Below are positions 1 through 10,401 of a DNA stretch of 64,000 nucleotides, one piece after another. How positions within the stretch are numbered: the first letter of the stretch is position 1; the number at the start of each line of letters is the position of its first letter. Below the pieces are notes generated by a model. It made no database searches and was not told the origin of the DNA. It worked only from the letters and a program-made list of their open reading frames with translations. The DNA comes from Isoetes taiwanensis (lineage: Eukaryota; Streptophyta; Lycopodiopsida; Isoetales; Isoetaceae): the NCBI GenBank assembly GCA_021234155.1, contig JAJEKV010000064.1:3656001-3720000 (forward strand). The letters run 5' to 3'. A program made the translations under genes and the position numbers.

Positions 1-3000
1 ACTGGTACCCGTAATTTACCATGAAAGGAGACATCTGAGATGACTCCTGTTTGGCACTATTGTAGGCGAATTCCACCAAGTGGATGTACTCATCCCACTT
101 GGACTGCTTGTTCCACACATAACTTCGAAGCATGTCTTCAATGATTCGATTCGTCCTCTCCGTCTGGCCATCTGTTTGGGGATGATATGCCGTGCTCATC
201 GAGAGCTTCGTCTGAATGGTGCTAAAGAGATCCTGCCAAAAGGCACTCATAAACTTAGAATCTCTATCCGATATTATCTCCCGAGGCATGCCATGAAGTC
301 TAAAAATCTCCTTCACAAATAATTTGGTAGTATCTAATGCGGTGTTAGTAGTCTTGCAAGGCACAAAATGTGCCATCTTAGATAACTTGTCTACGACAAC
401 CATCAATGCATCCTTGTCTCGAAGAGTTCTAGGGAGACCTGTGATGAAATCCATGCTTATGACCTCCCACTTCGCATTTGGCACCCCCAATGGCTCAAGA
501 GCACCTGGAATCCGAAGTTGCTCCGCTTTGGTCTGCTGACATAACTGGCAATCCCGAATATATGCAGCTATCTGCCTCTTCATTCCTGGCCAGAAGTAAC
601 TACTTCGAATCTTGAAATAGGTCTTCATGAAGCCAGCATGCCCTGTTATTGGGCTGTTATATGTGTCATGAAGAATTAACTTCCTTATCCCTGAAGATTC
701 GGGTACACACAACTTATGCTTGTGGTACAACAGGTTGCCTTCCTTCTTATAATGCTTGAAGGCTTCCCGCTCTTTATCTGTTCTGGCTTCCCTGGAGGGG
801 CTTTCCCATACCTCCTTGAAGTCCACATCTGTTGGCAAGGACTCTTCAATCTGCTTGCCAAAGTCACACGAGAGAGTGGAAATCGCATTACAATGCGTCC
901 TTGTCTGAAATGGTCTCCTAGAGAGGGCATCTGCTACCACATTAAGCTTGCCAGGCTTGTATATAATATCAAAATCATACTCCTCAAGGAATTCCATCCA
1001 CCTCCTTTGCCTTAAGTTGAGGAGTGGCTGGGTGAAAAGATACTGAAGGCTCTGGTGATCAGTATCTAACTGAAACTTCCTCCCCAGCAAATAATGCCTC
1101 CATATCCTTAACGCCCTGACAATGGCTAGCAGCTCCTGATCATGGGTTGGGTAGCGTTGCTCGGCGTCGTTCATCTTCTTCGAGTCGTAGGCGACTACCC
1201 TTCCTTCTTGCATCAAGACTGCCTCTGTTGCTATCTTGCTCGCATCTGTTGCTACCAACTTATCTTTACTCGGGTCGGGGAGAACAAGCACTGCTGCTGT
1301 TGTTAAGGCCTCCTTAAGCTTCTCGAAGGAAGCTTGGACTTTCTCTAACCAATGGCTAGTCCAATCCTTGATCTTCTTGGCCTTGGTGAGGTCCGACAGA
1401 GGGGACGCCCACTTAGCAAAGTCCTTCACGAACTTTCTGTAATATCCCGCCAACCCGAGAAAGCTTCTAACTTCTGCCACATTCCTTGGAGCTGGCCAAT
1501 CAACTATTGCCTCTATCTTAGATGGATCTGTGGAGATTCCCTTGGATGTTACTACATGCCCCAAATATTCCACTCGGCCTGTTGCAAAGTGGCATTTGGA
1601 GAGCTTCCCATACAACCTATGACGTCTCAACTTTTCCAACACTTTCCTGAGATGCTGACAATGTTCCTCAATGGATTTGCTGTAGATTAGAATGTCGTCG
1701 AAGAAGACAATAACAAACTCATCCAAGAGGTCTCTGAAGATGTCATTCATAAGGCGCATAAACGTTGCTGGAGCGTTCGACAATCCAAAGAGCATTACTG
1801 TAAACTCAAAATGACCATACTGCGTTCTGAAAGCAGTCTTATGGATATCCTCTTCTTTTATCCTTATCTGGTGGTATCCTGACCTCAAATCAATTTTAGA
1901 GAATACCTTTGCTCCTTGTAACTGGTCCATTAGGTCATCTGCCCTTGGCAATGCATACTTATTCTTTATCGTCTGCTTATTGAGCTGGCGATAGTCTATG
2001 CACATTCTTAAGCTCCAGTCTTTCTTCTTCACGAAGAGTATAGGTGCTCCGAAAAGAGACACGCTTGCTCTTATAAACCCAAGCTCGAGCAATTCCTGAA
2101 GCTGCTTCTTGAGCTCAATCAATTCTGGGGTGCTCATTCTATATGGTGCCTTACTGGTAGGCTTCGCATCTGGAGCTAATGTGATCTCACATTCCACACC
2201 CCTATAAGGTGGCAGCTGCCGGATTTCATCCGGAAATACATCCTTGAATTCTGAAATAAGCCTTGCTATCTGCTTGGGTAGCTGATTCCCCTTTGGGTCA
2301 CTTCCATCCTGCTTGCCTGGCTCGACTGATTCCATCCTCAAGATGTGGTCCACCTTATTCCTTTCTATACTCTTCCTTAAGTGCTTCAAAGAGATACACT
2401 GCATGGGAGAGGCTACCTTCTTACCTTTCACTATCAGCTTGTTGCCGTCCGGTGCCATCATGGTGACTTCGTTCCGGTCACAATCAATCACGGCTTTAGC
2501 TGGCTTCAAGAATTCCATCCCCACAATAAGATCTTACCTTTCAATATCCATGACTTCTGCCCCCATCGGCCACTTAGCCCCACTAAGGTCTATGTCGAAG
2601 ATGATCCTCCTCCCCTTAGTGTGCCAAATGGCGCCGTTTGCCATCGCCACTGGCCTTGGCTTAGACTTCAATACCTTGTTCTTCATTAGGGCAGCCAACC
2701 TAGGAGATGCAAAGTTGTGAGAGCTACCTGTATCTATGAGGACTACATATGGATTACTATCTATGATCCCATCAGCCGCGATGACAGGCGACTGATTCTC
2801 AATATCACCTGACTCAATGTTCGCACATATGTGGCACTCACCATCTATGAAATCTTGGGCCTCCTGCTGGTCGTCGTCTTCGTCCGCTTCTGTTGGGGAA
2901 TCCCAGTCCACAAGTTCTGCCAAGGCTGACTGCATGACGAATGGACAATCATGTGTTCGGTGCCCTGGCTGGAAGCACCTGAAGCATAACTTTTTCTCAA

Positions 3001-3185
3001 TGCATTCTTGTCTCTTTTCCTTCGGCAGACTATCTAGGAGACGCTTAAGAGCACTGCCCCCTGATGCATTCTGTGGCTTACGGTCCCCAAAGGCTTTGTT
3101 CTGACCCTTACCTTGCTGCTGGCCTTCTGATGGTATAGCTGCTGACTGCTTACCCTGATATTGCCCCTGATACTGCCCTGAACTC
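1..3185 (-). CDS. pol: Gag zinc knuckle and Pol: protease, RT, RNase H, integrase (3'-truncated by window)
   Basis: A single frame stays open from about 3185 to position 1 apart from one TAA at 2534-2536. In order: CCHC knuckle with exact CX2CX4HX4C spacing (2945-2986, [14 protein letters not shown]), aspartic protease active site DTGSSH (DTG at 2726-2734), reverse transcriptase with FFDD at 1694-1705, Ty3-type RNase H ([11 protein letters not shown] near 1225-1260), the integrase HHCC zinc site (H, H, then CQLC, about 700-540), and the integrase DDE core (first Asp at 449-451, SDRDSKF near 256-276, TERTNR near 150-170). The stop lies between protease and RT. RNase H reads ATEAVL where the right-hand element has ATGAVL. 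Known roles: polyprotein cleavage, reverse transcription and integration. The C-terminal end, where a chromodomain would lie, is outside the window. Confidence 0.93.
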
Positions 3186-4156
3186 TTACCCCCTGAAGGT
3201 TGACTGTTTCTCTGCTGGGGTTGCCGGTGCTTCCTCCAAACTTATAGCTTTATCTTTGGCCTCTGCAACTGACCTTGGGTTGATTGCTCTAACAAGCCTC
3301 TTGATATTGTTGTTCAACCCCTCAATGTAGGTGTCCACTGCTTGCCTTTCGGAGACTCCAGGGACATGGAGTCTGAGTCTCATGAATTCTTCGGTATACT
3401 TAGCTACCGTCAAGCTACCCTGGTTCAACCTGTAAAACTGCTGGATCTGCCTGCTGGTATGAGACCGGCACATAGTGCTTGCGGAAAGCCTTGCTGAAGG
3501 TCTTAAATCTGCAATTGTTCCTCTTCAGCTTGTTGGACTTAGCATATCCCTTCCACTAGATCCTTGCCGGCCCGATAAGGTTAGCTGTAGCAACTTTCCC
3601 TATGTCCTTGTCTTTCATACCGTAGGAGTTGCCAAATTCTTCCATTTCATCAAGCCATGCTTCAGCCTCCATGCCTGATCTGTCTTTCCCTGAGAACTGG
3701 CCCAGCTTCCTTGTCTTCCATACGTTGCTCATAGCACTATCCACCTTTTTCTGGTAGTCATCTGTCTTTCTTGCCCTTTTTCTTGCCTTAGGTGTGCCAG
3801 ACTGACTGTCGGAGCTAGAGCTGTCCTCACTGGAAGAACTATCTGATGTGCTGGAGCTAGATGACGATGGGCTCCTGGTTCTCCTCTTCCTCCTCCTATC
3901 CCTGACGTTCCCGTGGTTGCCCTCCCCTTCCTGCTGAGGAACCTTCCTGCTCATTCATCAGAGGTGCCGCCCAGTTGATCAGGTTTTGCATCTGGTTCCT
4001 CATCTGCACCAGCCTTGCGTTGATTGCCTCTGGTGACATATCCTGCTCAAAGTCTTCTTGTTCTCTGCCAAACAAATTCCTTGGTATCCAATTGCGTGGT
4101 GGTGCTGGTCCTGAGATCCTGCACTTGAGTTCCTTGCTGCAAGGATCGATCATCAA
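3186..4156 (-). pseudogene. gag: gag (capsid part) of the left element, frameshifted
   Basis: Three overlapping frames read in order: 4156-about 3930 (MMIDPCSKELKCRISG...), about 3954-3455 (an RS/serine-rich stretch RRRKRRTRSPSSSSSS, then a block with LGQFSGKDRSGMEAEAWLDEM), and 3473-3186. The last holds the typical retrotransposon gag core FYRLNQGSLTVAKYTEEF and LHVPGVSERQAVDTYIEGL. There is an in-frame TAG at 3556 and shifts near 3930, 3455 and 3186. The zinc knuckle lies just downstream in the pol frame. Gag would form the virus-like particle in the cytoplasm. The serine/arginine-rich N-terminal segment is unusual for chromovirus gag. Confidence 0.8.
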
Positions 4157-4322
4157 TACATGTTATTAAGTTAGACAACAGTTAAATTGTTGTTAGGTAC
4201 AAAAGAAATCATATAAAAATTTCATTTACAAGTCAAAATCATGGTAATACATTAATTAGTATATAGGGATACATTGATGAATTACATGATAATACTTAAG
4301 AGAGAGTTACAATGTACTTTAA

Positions 4323-5853
4323 TTAACTTAACAAAACAAATCTTCCATCAACGATGTCGCTTGAAGATTTCTTGAATCCTGTGCCCTTGCCCATGTTCTG
4401 CAGGATTCTGGCCGCCGATCCTCCCTCCAATGCTCTTGCCACCTGTGGTGCTGGAAGTTCTGGTGCAGTTGCCGCCACTACTGACAAGTGCGCATCCCTG
4501 AGGTGGCCCCTTGCGAAGTCGAGGGCATGAAGGGCTACAGATCTTTTGAAGAGAATCACATGGTCCATCCCGAAATCTATCCTGGCATGGTGTCCAAAGC
4601 CTGAGAGTGCTATGAGGAGCGCCATGGATTCTTCACCCCTTGGTCTGAACTCCTTGTGGAAGACTATCATCTGTCCTTGGCTAAGGGCCGGAAGATAGTA
4701 CCTGAGTGATTTACCCCTGTGCGGCCCCGTGGCTCCCGTACTCTTCCTTTGAGCCGCCTCGCCGAACACATCTATGGCAGTAAGATCTTCGTGGTCTCTC
4801 CACATAGTTGTTGCGTTCTCCAAAATTGATGCTGCTAGATGATTCACGCAGACTCCTGGAGCGTACTGGTCGGCTGGAGCCTGGGCCTCTTCCCGGCTTG
4901 TACAACCTGCTTTGGATTTCCTGAAACTCTTCTTCTGGGATGATGGGTTCCTACTGCTGAAACATGTACCTTATCTGTTGATACGCCTGGATGTCTGACA
5001 TAGTTCCCCCTGCATAGGAGTGTCGCTCAGCTACCTCCCGTGGAATCTCTTGGTAGGAGTAGTCGATGAAGTCACTACCCTGCTCTTGTGCCATAAGGCT
5101 TAGGAGCTCATCGATCCTGAGGCCCTCCTCTCGACAATAGGGAAGATTGAGGATATCGGTGGCGAATATATACTCCTCGCTGTCGATGATCACCGGGGTG
5201 AGGGCCGTGATACCCATTGGTGGCTCGAAATCCCGCCTTAGTACTTCCTGTTGTCGAGCTAGACGCCTCCCCATCCTTCTTGCCTCCCTCATCTCCCAAC
5301 TTGGGTTCTCTTCCTCTTCCTCTTCGTAATCCTGCTCAATCTGCAACATAGGTGCTTCCGATGTGGAGCCGTAATGTTCGTACGCCGCGGTCTCGATCTC
5401 ATGGATGCTTATCTGTGCTGCCCGAGTGTCGAGAGGTGCCAAATCCAAAGGTTGAATTGACGGCTCCCCTGGTTGGTTAACTGCCCTATACTGCATGAAC
5501 AATGCTAAGGCTGCTTGGCTTGAGAGGTACCTATGCCTATGATGCTTACAGGTCATGTAATCCGGCATGTTTCTGGTTCTATCCCACAGCTTGTTCTTGC
5601 CCCGGGATCCCCCACCTATGGCTTGAGTAAGAGAGTCTAAAGAAACCCATTTCCCTCCCCTAGGTGGCAAGCTAACTTTCGAGGGTAGAATTTGCTGGTC
5701 ATATTGGCAAATGATGTCAGTGTAATAGGGAGTTCTGGTCAAGGTGGCATGAAGATCAAAGAGATGATCGAAGACATGAAAGGTTTGCTCAGCAGGGAGT
5801 TCACGGACATGATTGGAGTCATTGTACCATCTAACAAAGCTTGATGGCGCCAT
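4323..5853 (-). pseudogene. Second extra ORF upstream of gag, unknown function, damaged
   Basis: An open frame of 300 codons starts at 5853 (MAPSSFVRWYNDSN) and meets a TAG at 4951. The same frame continues past that stop to about 4850, after which the neighbouring frame carries a convincing continuation to 4323 (for example SLRYYLPALSQGQMIVFHKE). The original product was therefore about 500 residues, now with one nonsense codon and one frameshift. Visible features are a glutamate run near residues 177-182, an arginine-rich patch (REARRMGRRLARQ), and a hydrophobic C-terminal part. I do not recognise the family. Its place between the H3-like ORF and gag, on the same strand, argues that it belongs to the element. 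It could be an element-specific structural or regulatory protein, or a captured host gene. Confidence 0.6.
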
Positions 5854-6636
5854 TGAGCAGAGATGGCTATAGAAAATGGCTGCTGGGATTAAGCAAAGGG
5901 CTAGAAAATCGCCAAAGGAGTTGAGAGCAGTTCTGATGGGGAGAAAATGACAAATGAGGGCCCTTTTTATAGACTAGAGGTGCCTCGGGTTCCGTGCACA
6001 AAGGTTCTTGGTGGGGCAGACTTCGAATCTATGGCCATGGTTGTCCAAATGAGCTACCATGAAGTGCAATTCTAGACAAAGCAAAGCAAGAGACAATACA
6101 TGACAGTTTGTTGGGTCAAAATTGGTCAATTGGGACAAGATTGGGCGAAATCGGGTGGCGTCGCGAAAATTAGCTCTGCGTCAAGGGCGCGGGGTGGTTT
6201 TTCGCGATGCGACCCGGTTTCGGGTCAATTCTATTCCTGTGAAGGGTTTTTGGGAATTTAAACATCCTAACATGACTTTTCAGCATGATTCTAACCTAAC
6301 TAGCAACTTTTATTACTCAAATTGGACACCTATTAGTATCAAAATGCCGAAATCGAGTGGCGTCGCGAGAAATAGCTCTGCGTCGGGGGCGCAGACAGGT
6401 TTTTCGCGATGCGACCCGTTTTCGCGAGTTTGGCCATTTTTTTTTTTGACTAATTAGGCTAGGGTATCTAACTAATCAATTTTTCTTTGGACATCCCAAT
6501 TTTAATGGTCAAAACTAAAGTGAAATTTGGGCTACTTAAACACATTTTCATACTAGAATTAGGGTCAGCTTACAACAAAATTTTGTATTTATGGGGAAAA
6601 CTTAATAATTACATTAATTTAAACAAAACTGGATCT
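5854..6636 (-). repeat. Spacer between the H3-like and unknown ORFs with two GC-rich direct repeats
   Basis: Two copies of a roughly 90-bp sequence lie at about 6145-6230 and 6348-6430 in otherwise AT-rich DNA. Both share GTGGCGTCGCGA, TAGCTCTGCGTC and TTTTTCGCGATGCGACCCG, and each contains palindromic TCGCGA cores. No coding frame crosses them. They could be protein-binding sites, an internal promoter for the downstream ORF, or merely a local duplication. Confidence 0.6.
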
Positions 6637-7740
6637 TCAAGGGTATTCCTTGCGGATGCGACGCGCCAAGTGTATGTCCTTGGGCATCAAGGTCACCCTC
6701 TTCGCGTGAATCGCGCAGAGGTTCCCTTCCTCGAACAACTGGGTGAGCTCGGCCTCAGCGGCTACCTGCAACACCCGAGTTGTGAGCGACGTCACTCTGT
6801 AGTCGGTGACGAACTCCTGCATCACCTCCCGCATGAGCCGCTCGAACGGTGCCTTCCTAATCAGGAGATTAGTGCACTGTTGAAAGTGCTTAATCTCCCG
6901 GAAGACACGGGAGTGTATCGAATTAGGCCCGTGATGGACCTTCTTCTCCGGTGGTGGCGGTGGCGGCTTGGGCTGGTTCTTGGCTGGACGCCCCCCCTCC
7001 ACGTAGCGGTCGACATTCTGACGGCAATACCAGTCATTATACCTCGTCCACCGACGGAGGTATTCCTGGTATGCTTTGAGGCGGCGTCTAAAGAGGCGCT
7101 CCTCCTTCAGGGCGAACGGTCGCTCGCCCGCCTTCTGCTTCTTGACCACCTTGGGTGGCTTGGGCCACTTTGGGTAAGGTGGTCTAGCGTCGGGGTTTGA
7201 GGGTTCCCCGGCGCGCTCGTCCTCCTCGTCTTCTTCCTCTTCGACCTCCTCTTCTACCTCCTCCCGCTGCGGTTCTTCAATAACGACGGTCTTGCGAGGC
7301 CCGTCGTTCCTTCTCTTCGTTCTTCTCTCTTGCTGCCGCAACTCCCGCTCCCATTCCCTCTTCTTCCTAGCGGCCCTCTCTTCTGGCCACTCAGCAACCT
7401 TCTCCTTGCCCTTCTTCTTCGGCACTGAAGGGCCCGCCTCTTCCACCTGCTCTTCGACTTGCTCTTCTACCTGCTCTTCCACTTCCGTGTCTGAGTGAGG
7501 CCCAAAATGGCGGGACTCGTCAGTTCTCTGGGTCCCCGCCGACGAAGAGCTGCTGCTGTTGGGCGCCTCCTCAGCATCGTGATAAGTTTCGTCGCTGCTG
7601 CTGGAGGGGCGCTCCTCTTCCCCCTTTCTAGGTCGAAGGTGCTCGGGAATCCTCTTCGTGTGCCGGCCTGCTGCTGCTTGTGCCATTGAGAGCGTGGGTC
7701 GCTCGTTGTACTTCCTTGCGGTTTGTTTGGATCTTGCCAT
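6637..7740 (-). CDS. Histone H3-like protein with long acidic insert, encoded inside the retrotransposon
   Basis: The 367-residue ORF is intact. Residues 2-10 read ARSKQTARK, the H3 N-terminal tail with K4 and K9 kept (T3 to S, S10 to Y). Residues about 268-367 align over the whole H3 histone fold without gaps: REIKHFQ (alpha-N), [11 protein letters not shown] (alpha-1), TDYR (loop 1), then [19 protein letters not shown] and ARRIR (alpha-2/alpha-3). Loop 1 has the canonical H3 length, not the longer CENH3 form. The residue matching K56 is Q288. Between tail and fold lie about 255 residues absent from H3: serine-rich runs (45-66), VEEQ repeats (87-101), basic clusters ([18 protein letters not shown]), an acidic block (158-175), a W/Y-rich segment (221-248) and a proline run. 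It sits between PBS and gag. The likely role is chromatin association or H4 pairing, which is inference; the fold assignment is direct. Confidence 0.9.
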   Translation of the reverse strand: MARSKQTARKYNERPTLSMAQAAAGRHTKRIPEHLRPRKGEEERPSSSSDETYHDAEEAPNSSSSSSAGTQRTDESRHFGPHSDTEVEEQVEEQVEEQVEEAGPSVPKKKGKEKVAEWPEERAARKKREWERELRQQERRTKRRNDGPRKTVVIEEPQREEVEEEVEEEEDEEDERAGEPSNPDARPPYPKWPKPPKVVKKQKAGERPFALKEERLFRRRLKAYQEYLRRWTRYNDWYCRQNVDRYVEGGRPAKNQPKPPPPPPEKKVHHGPNSIHSRVFREIKHFQQCTNLLIRKAPFERLMREVMQEFVTDYRVTSLTTRVLQVAAEAELTQLFEEGNLCAIHAKRVTLMPKDIHLARRIRKEYP

Positions 7741-8308
7741 ACTTAACGGTGGGGAAAACAGATGACGTAAGGCTGACCAAGAGAAAGATGGTGGAGGAAA
7801 GGGTTGGAGGGAAAATGAGGTGTCAGGGATATTTAAAGAGGAGGGTCCCTGAGAATATTCTCCTACAATAAATAGGCCTACTTATTAGCCCCCCTTATTA
7901 ATTACACCATAGTACCCTTATTATTAATGTATATTTAATTTTTAATACCTATACTAAATTCGTATTATACCTTTAAATTTTCAAATTTCCTAATGGTTTG
8001 AGGTGTTAATTATGGATTTGCGCCATTTTTCACTCGGGTCTCAGATTGGCATGATTCTTCGACCCATTTTAAGTGAAATTTGATGCAGATGCATAATTTC
8101 CACTCCAATTTTACTAGAAGGTAAATTTGACTCATTTATTCCTTCGCCTAACACTCAACCTAATTCCTGACCCACTACCTAGGAGAAAAAAAATTTTCCC
8201 CTATTTTCGCGGTTCAATGGTGGAAACGTTTATTTCACACCCCTATAGGCCTGTTAGACTACTTTCATGGTTATGGTCAGTGCTAGTTCTTGGTCAACCA
8301 AGAACATC
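7741..8308 (-). other. Untranslated leader between PBS and the H3-like ORF
   Basis: This stretch is AT-rich in its middle (about 7880-8000) and holds no ORF worth calling. It is the 5' leader of the element's transcript. The H3-like start codon at its end lies in a favourable context, with A at -3 and G at +4. Confidence 0.6.
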
Positions 8309-8320
8309 GTTCTGATACCA
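8309..8320 (-). promoter_or_regulatory. Primer-binding site, tRNA-iMet type
   Basis: On the minus strand the bases directly after the LTR read TGGTATCAGAAC, which matches the plant initiator tRNA-Met complement TGGTATCAGAGC except for one base. One base separates it from the LTR end. This sets the direction and 5' end of the element and shows that everything from here leftward is internal sequence. Confidence 0.92.
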
Positions 8321-8321
8321 T

Positions 8322-9955
8322 TGTGACGCTCCCTGCTAAACATACGGCGCCCAGTCGTACACTCGGCAGGAAATCCCCCGTCCGGCTCAACAATTCGTCT
8401 GCCCCGCACTCTGAGGTGATCCTTAGTGCGGGGAGGGAACAGGAAGGTGTCTTGCGCGCCCTTCCCCTATGGGCTCCTATATCAGCGGAAGCGATAACAC
8501 GTCAGAACTAGCATCAAACATATAAGTACTACCTCGAAGGGTAGTGCATCACACATCTAACAATACAAAGATGATAATCATAAACCATAAAACATGAGAG
8601 CTCCTATCCAGGCTCAGACTCATAAGGAGGATGACCGACCAGCTGGGCCTCAGGATAGAGCAGACCGAGTCATGGCAATGGCGAGGGCTGGCATAGAACA
8701 ATGGCTGGGGTTGACCACTCCATCCGCCCCTCCTGTGCATACTTTGTAGATGGGCTAAATCAGACTCTGGCATGACTCTAGCCTTTCGGATACGCAATCC
8801 CATGGCATCACCCATCGGGACTACTCCAGGTTGCATCTCCCTGGTCCGATGAGGCAGGAAGGGTTGCATCTCCCCTTCCCAGGATCTAGAGGTTCCGTGG
8901 GCGGCTAGAGAATCGTGCCGACACACGATTCGTACCCGACTTAACCCCCCAAAACGAGAGCCAAGCCAACACTTGCAGCTCTCGAGAGGCAGGACGACAC
9001 CATTGCCCCAGGAGGTGTCGGACCCATGCTCGGCCCATACGAAGTGACCGACCATAAGCCTAGCCCACTATGGGATCCCCCGAAGCCCCCACTCGGCAGG
9101 GACCCTCCCTCCACATTCCCTCTAGCCCCGTTATGTGGTGCTGAGTCATATCATAGCCTCGATAGCCTGGTGGGCTCCTATGCACAGGCCGCATCTAATA
9201 GGAACTAAGGGATCTACTCTAGGAGCATACTACATATGGCCCTAGGTCTCTACCCCCCTTCCCAATACAAGAGGAGCAAACATGATCAACCAACATCACA
9301 TAATCATCATATCCTAAGAATGATCATAAGAAGAACATCTTAACCTAATCATACAATCTAACTAATGGTTAGGGTTTATTGATTAGGGTTCAAGATGTTG
9401 AATACGGGTTCTAGGATGGCTCTACTCTAGATACAAGATACTAGCACATCTGGAATGCTAATTCCAGATGAGCTATCACAACTACTATCCTACATACCTG
9501 CTCCTGATGCTCTCCCTCCAGATCCGTGTGCCTCCATGGTCTTCGACTCACGTGATGCTGCTCTTGCTCCAAGAACGAGTCTACCCTGCTGAGGCTGCTG
9601 CACCAGTCTATGCCACAGCAAACGATGTTCGAAACGAGGTTTCGAACGAGTAGGTGAGTCTCTGGGTGCTAGGGCTGGAAAGAGTCCTAGGGTTAGAGTT
9701 CCAGCCTATATAAGTTAGGTCCACCTAGGATGCCACGTGGCACCAATCGGGTGAGTCCTGTGTGGCGGGTGCCCCCAATAGGTTAAGGCCACGTGGATAA
9801 TGGTCTAAACCTATGGTTGGCTAAGTTATGAGAATAACTTGGCCATGCCCCCTAGTGCCACAATCTAGGGTATACAAGGCTATAAAGATAGACTTGTATA
9901 GTGACGGATCCAGGAATATACGTATTTATGGCGTATATTCCCCTGGACCGTCACA
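8322..9955 (-). repeat. 5' LTR of the left Ty3/gypsy element
   Basis: The LTR is 1634 bp and bounded by TGTGACG and CGTCACA, the short inverted ends expected of an LTR (TG...CA). It is followed on the minus strand by one base and then a primer-binding site, which fixes it as the 5' LTR. It aligns by eye in many blocks to the LTR at 57345-58851, for example the shared pyrimidine stretch near 9250 and 58210 and the shared block near 8715 and 57745. The outer end (9901-9955) forms a near-perfect hairpin. The LTR should carry the promoter and polyadenylation signals; I did not pin a TATA box. Confidence 0.9.
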
Positions 9956-10281
9956 CCTAGGCTCCAACCTGCCAAGGTGGCTTAAGCACGTCGCCTAGGC
10001 ACCAATATGCCACCAAAGCTCCAACATGCCAAGGTGGCTCAAACATGCTACCTAGGCTCCAACATGCCACATAGGCTCCGACGCCAAGGTGGCTCAAACA
10101 TGCCACGTGGGCTTCCAACATGCCACCTAGGCTCCAACATGCCACCTAGGCTCAACCATGCCGAGGTGTCTAAAACATGCCACGCGGGCTCCAACATGCT
10201 AAGGTGGCTCAAACATGCAACGCGGGCCCCTACATGCCACATAGGCTCCAACATGCCAAGGTGGCTCAAACATGCCACGTG
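9956..10281 (+). repeat. 19-bp minisatellite array, left of the hAT insertion
   Basis: Tandem 19-bp monomers alternate between CTCCAACATGCCACCTAGG, CTCAAACATGCCAAGGTGG and CTCCAACATGCCACGTGGG, with small indels. The first 12 bases are nearly constant and the tail varies among CCTAGG, AGGTGG and CGTGGG. The array abuts the LTR end at 9955 and is continued on the far side of the hAT element at 16605. Apparent reading frames here are repeat artefacts. Confidence 0.92.
10274..10281. repeat. Target-site duplication of the hAT element, left copy
   Basis: GCCACGTG directly precedes the left CAGGG terminus and recurs at 16605-16612 after the right terminus. It is the tail of one 19-bp minisatellite monomer and contains the palindrome CACGTG. 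Confidence 0.95.
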
Positions 10282-10401
10282 CAGGGATAGGTTCAATACG
10301 CTGTACGTTTTATACGGAATACGTATGAATTGAATGATACGGCACAAATTTGCCGTATAAAACGCAAAAAATACGGCGGAAAACAATTCCGGCGTCAGAA
10401 A

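Larger units (their letters stand above)
1..9955 (-). mobile_element. Ty3/gypsy LTR retrotransposon, 5' part, with two extra ORFs upstream of gag
   Basis: The element reads right to left. The order seen is 5' LTR (8322-9955), tRNA-iMet primer-binding site (8309-8320), leader, histone H3-like ORF (7740-6637), unknown ORF (5853-4323), gag (4156-3186), then protease, reverse transcriptase, RNase H and integrase running off position 1. The 3' end and 3' LTR lie outside the window, so no target-site duplication can be checked. Enzyme order RT-RH-INT and the integrase type place it in Ty3/gypsy, and its pol closely resembles the chromodomain-bearing element at the right edge. The H3-like ORF and the pol frame are mostly open, while the unknown ORF and gag carry shifts and stops, so this copy is probably not autonomous now. 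The usual size of chromoviruses is 5-7 kb; this one exceeds 10 kb. Confidence 0.93.

Noticed and set aside
6487-7200. 237-codon plus-strand frame opposite the H3-like gene
   Set aside because: It is an antisense shadow; the minus frame has full histone-fold similarity and a good start context.
7292-7498. Plus-strand frame ending in repeated STCSSTCSS
   Set aside because: It is a shadow of the VEEQ repeats of the H3-like protein.
6637-7740. CENH3 (centromeric H3) identity for the H3-like ORF
   Set aside because: Loop 1 has canonical H3 length, the tail is the canonical ARxKQTARK type, and the gene is inside a retrotransposon. CENH3 normally has a longer loop 1 and an unrelated tail.
9957-10386. 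Reading frames of 60-130 codons rich in CHLGSNMPPRL or MACWSLGGMLEP in all minisatellite arrays
   Set aside because: They are translations of a 19-bp repeat in several frames and both strands, and repeat identically in every array. They are not proteins.
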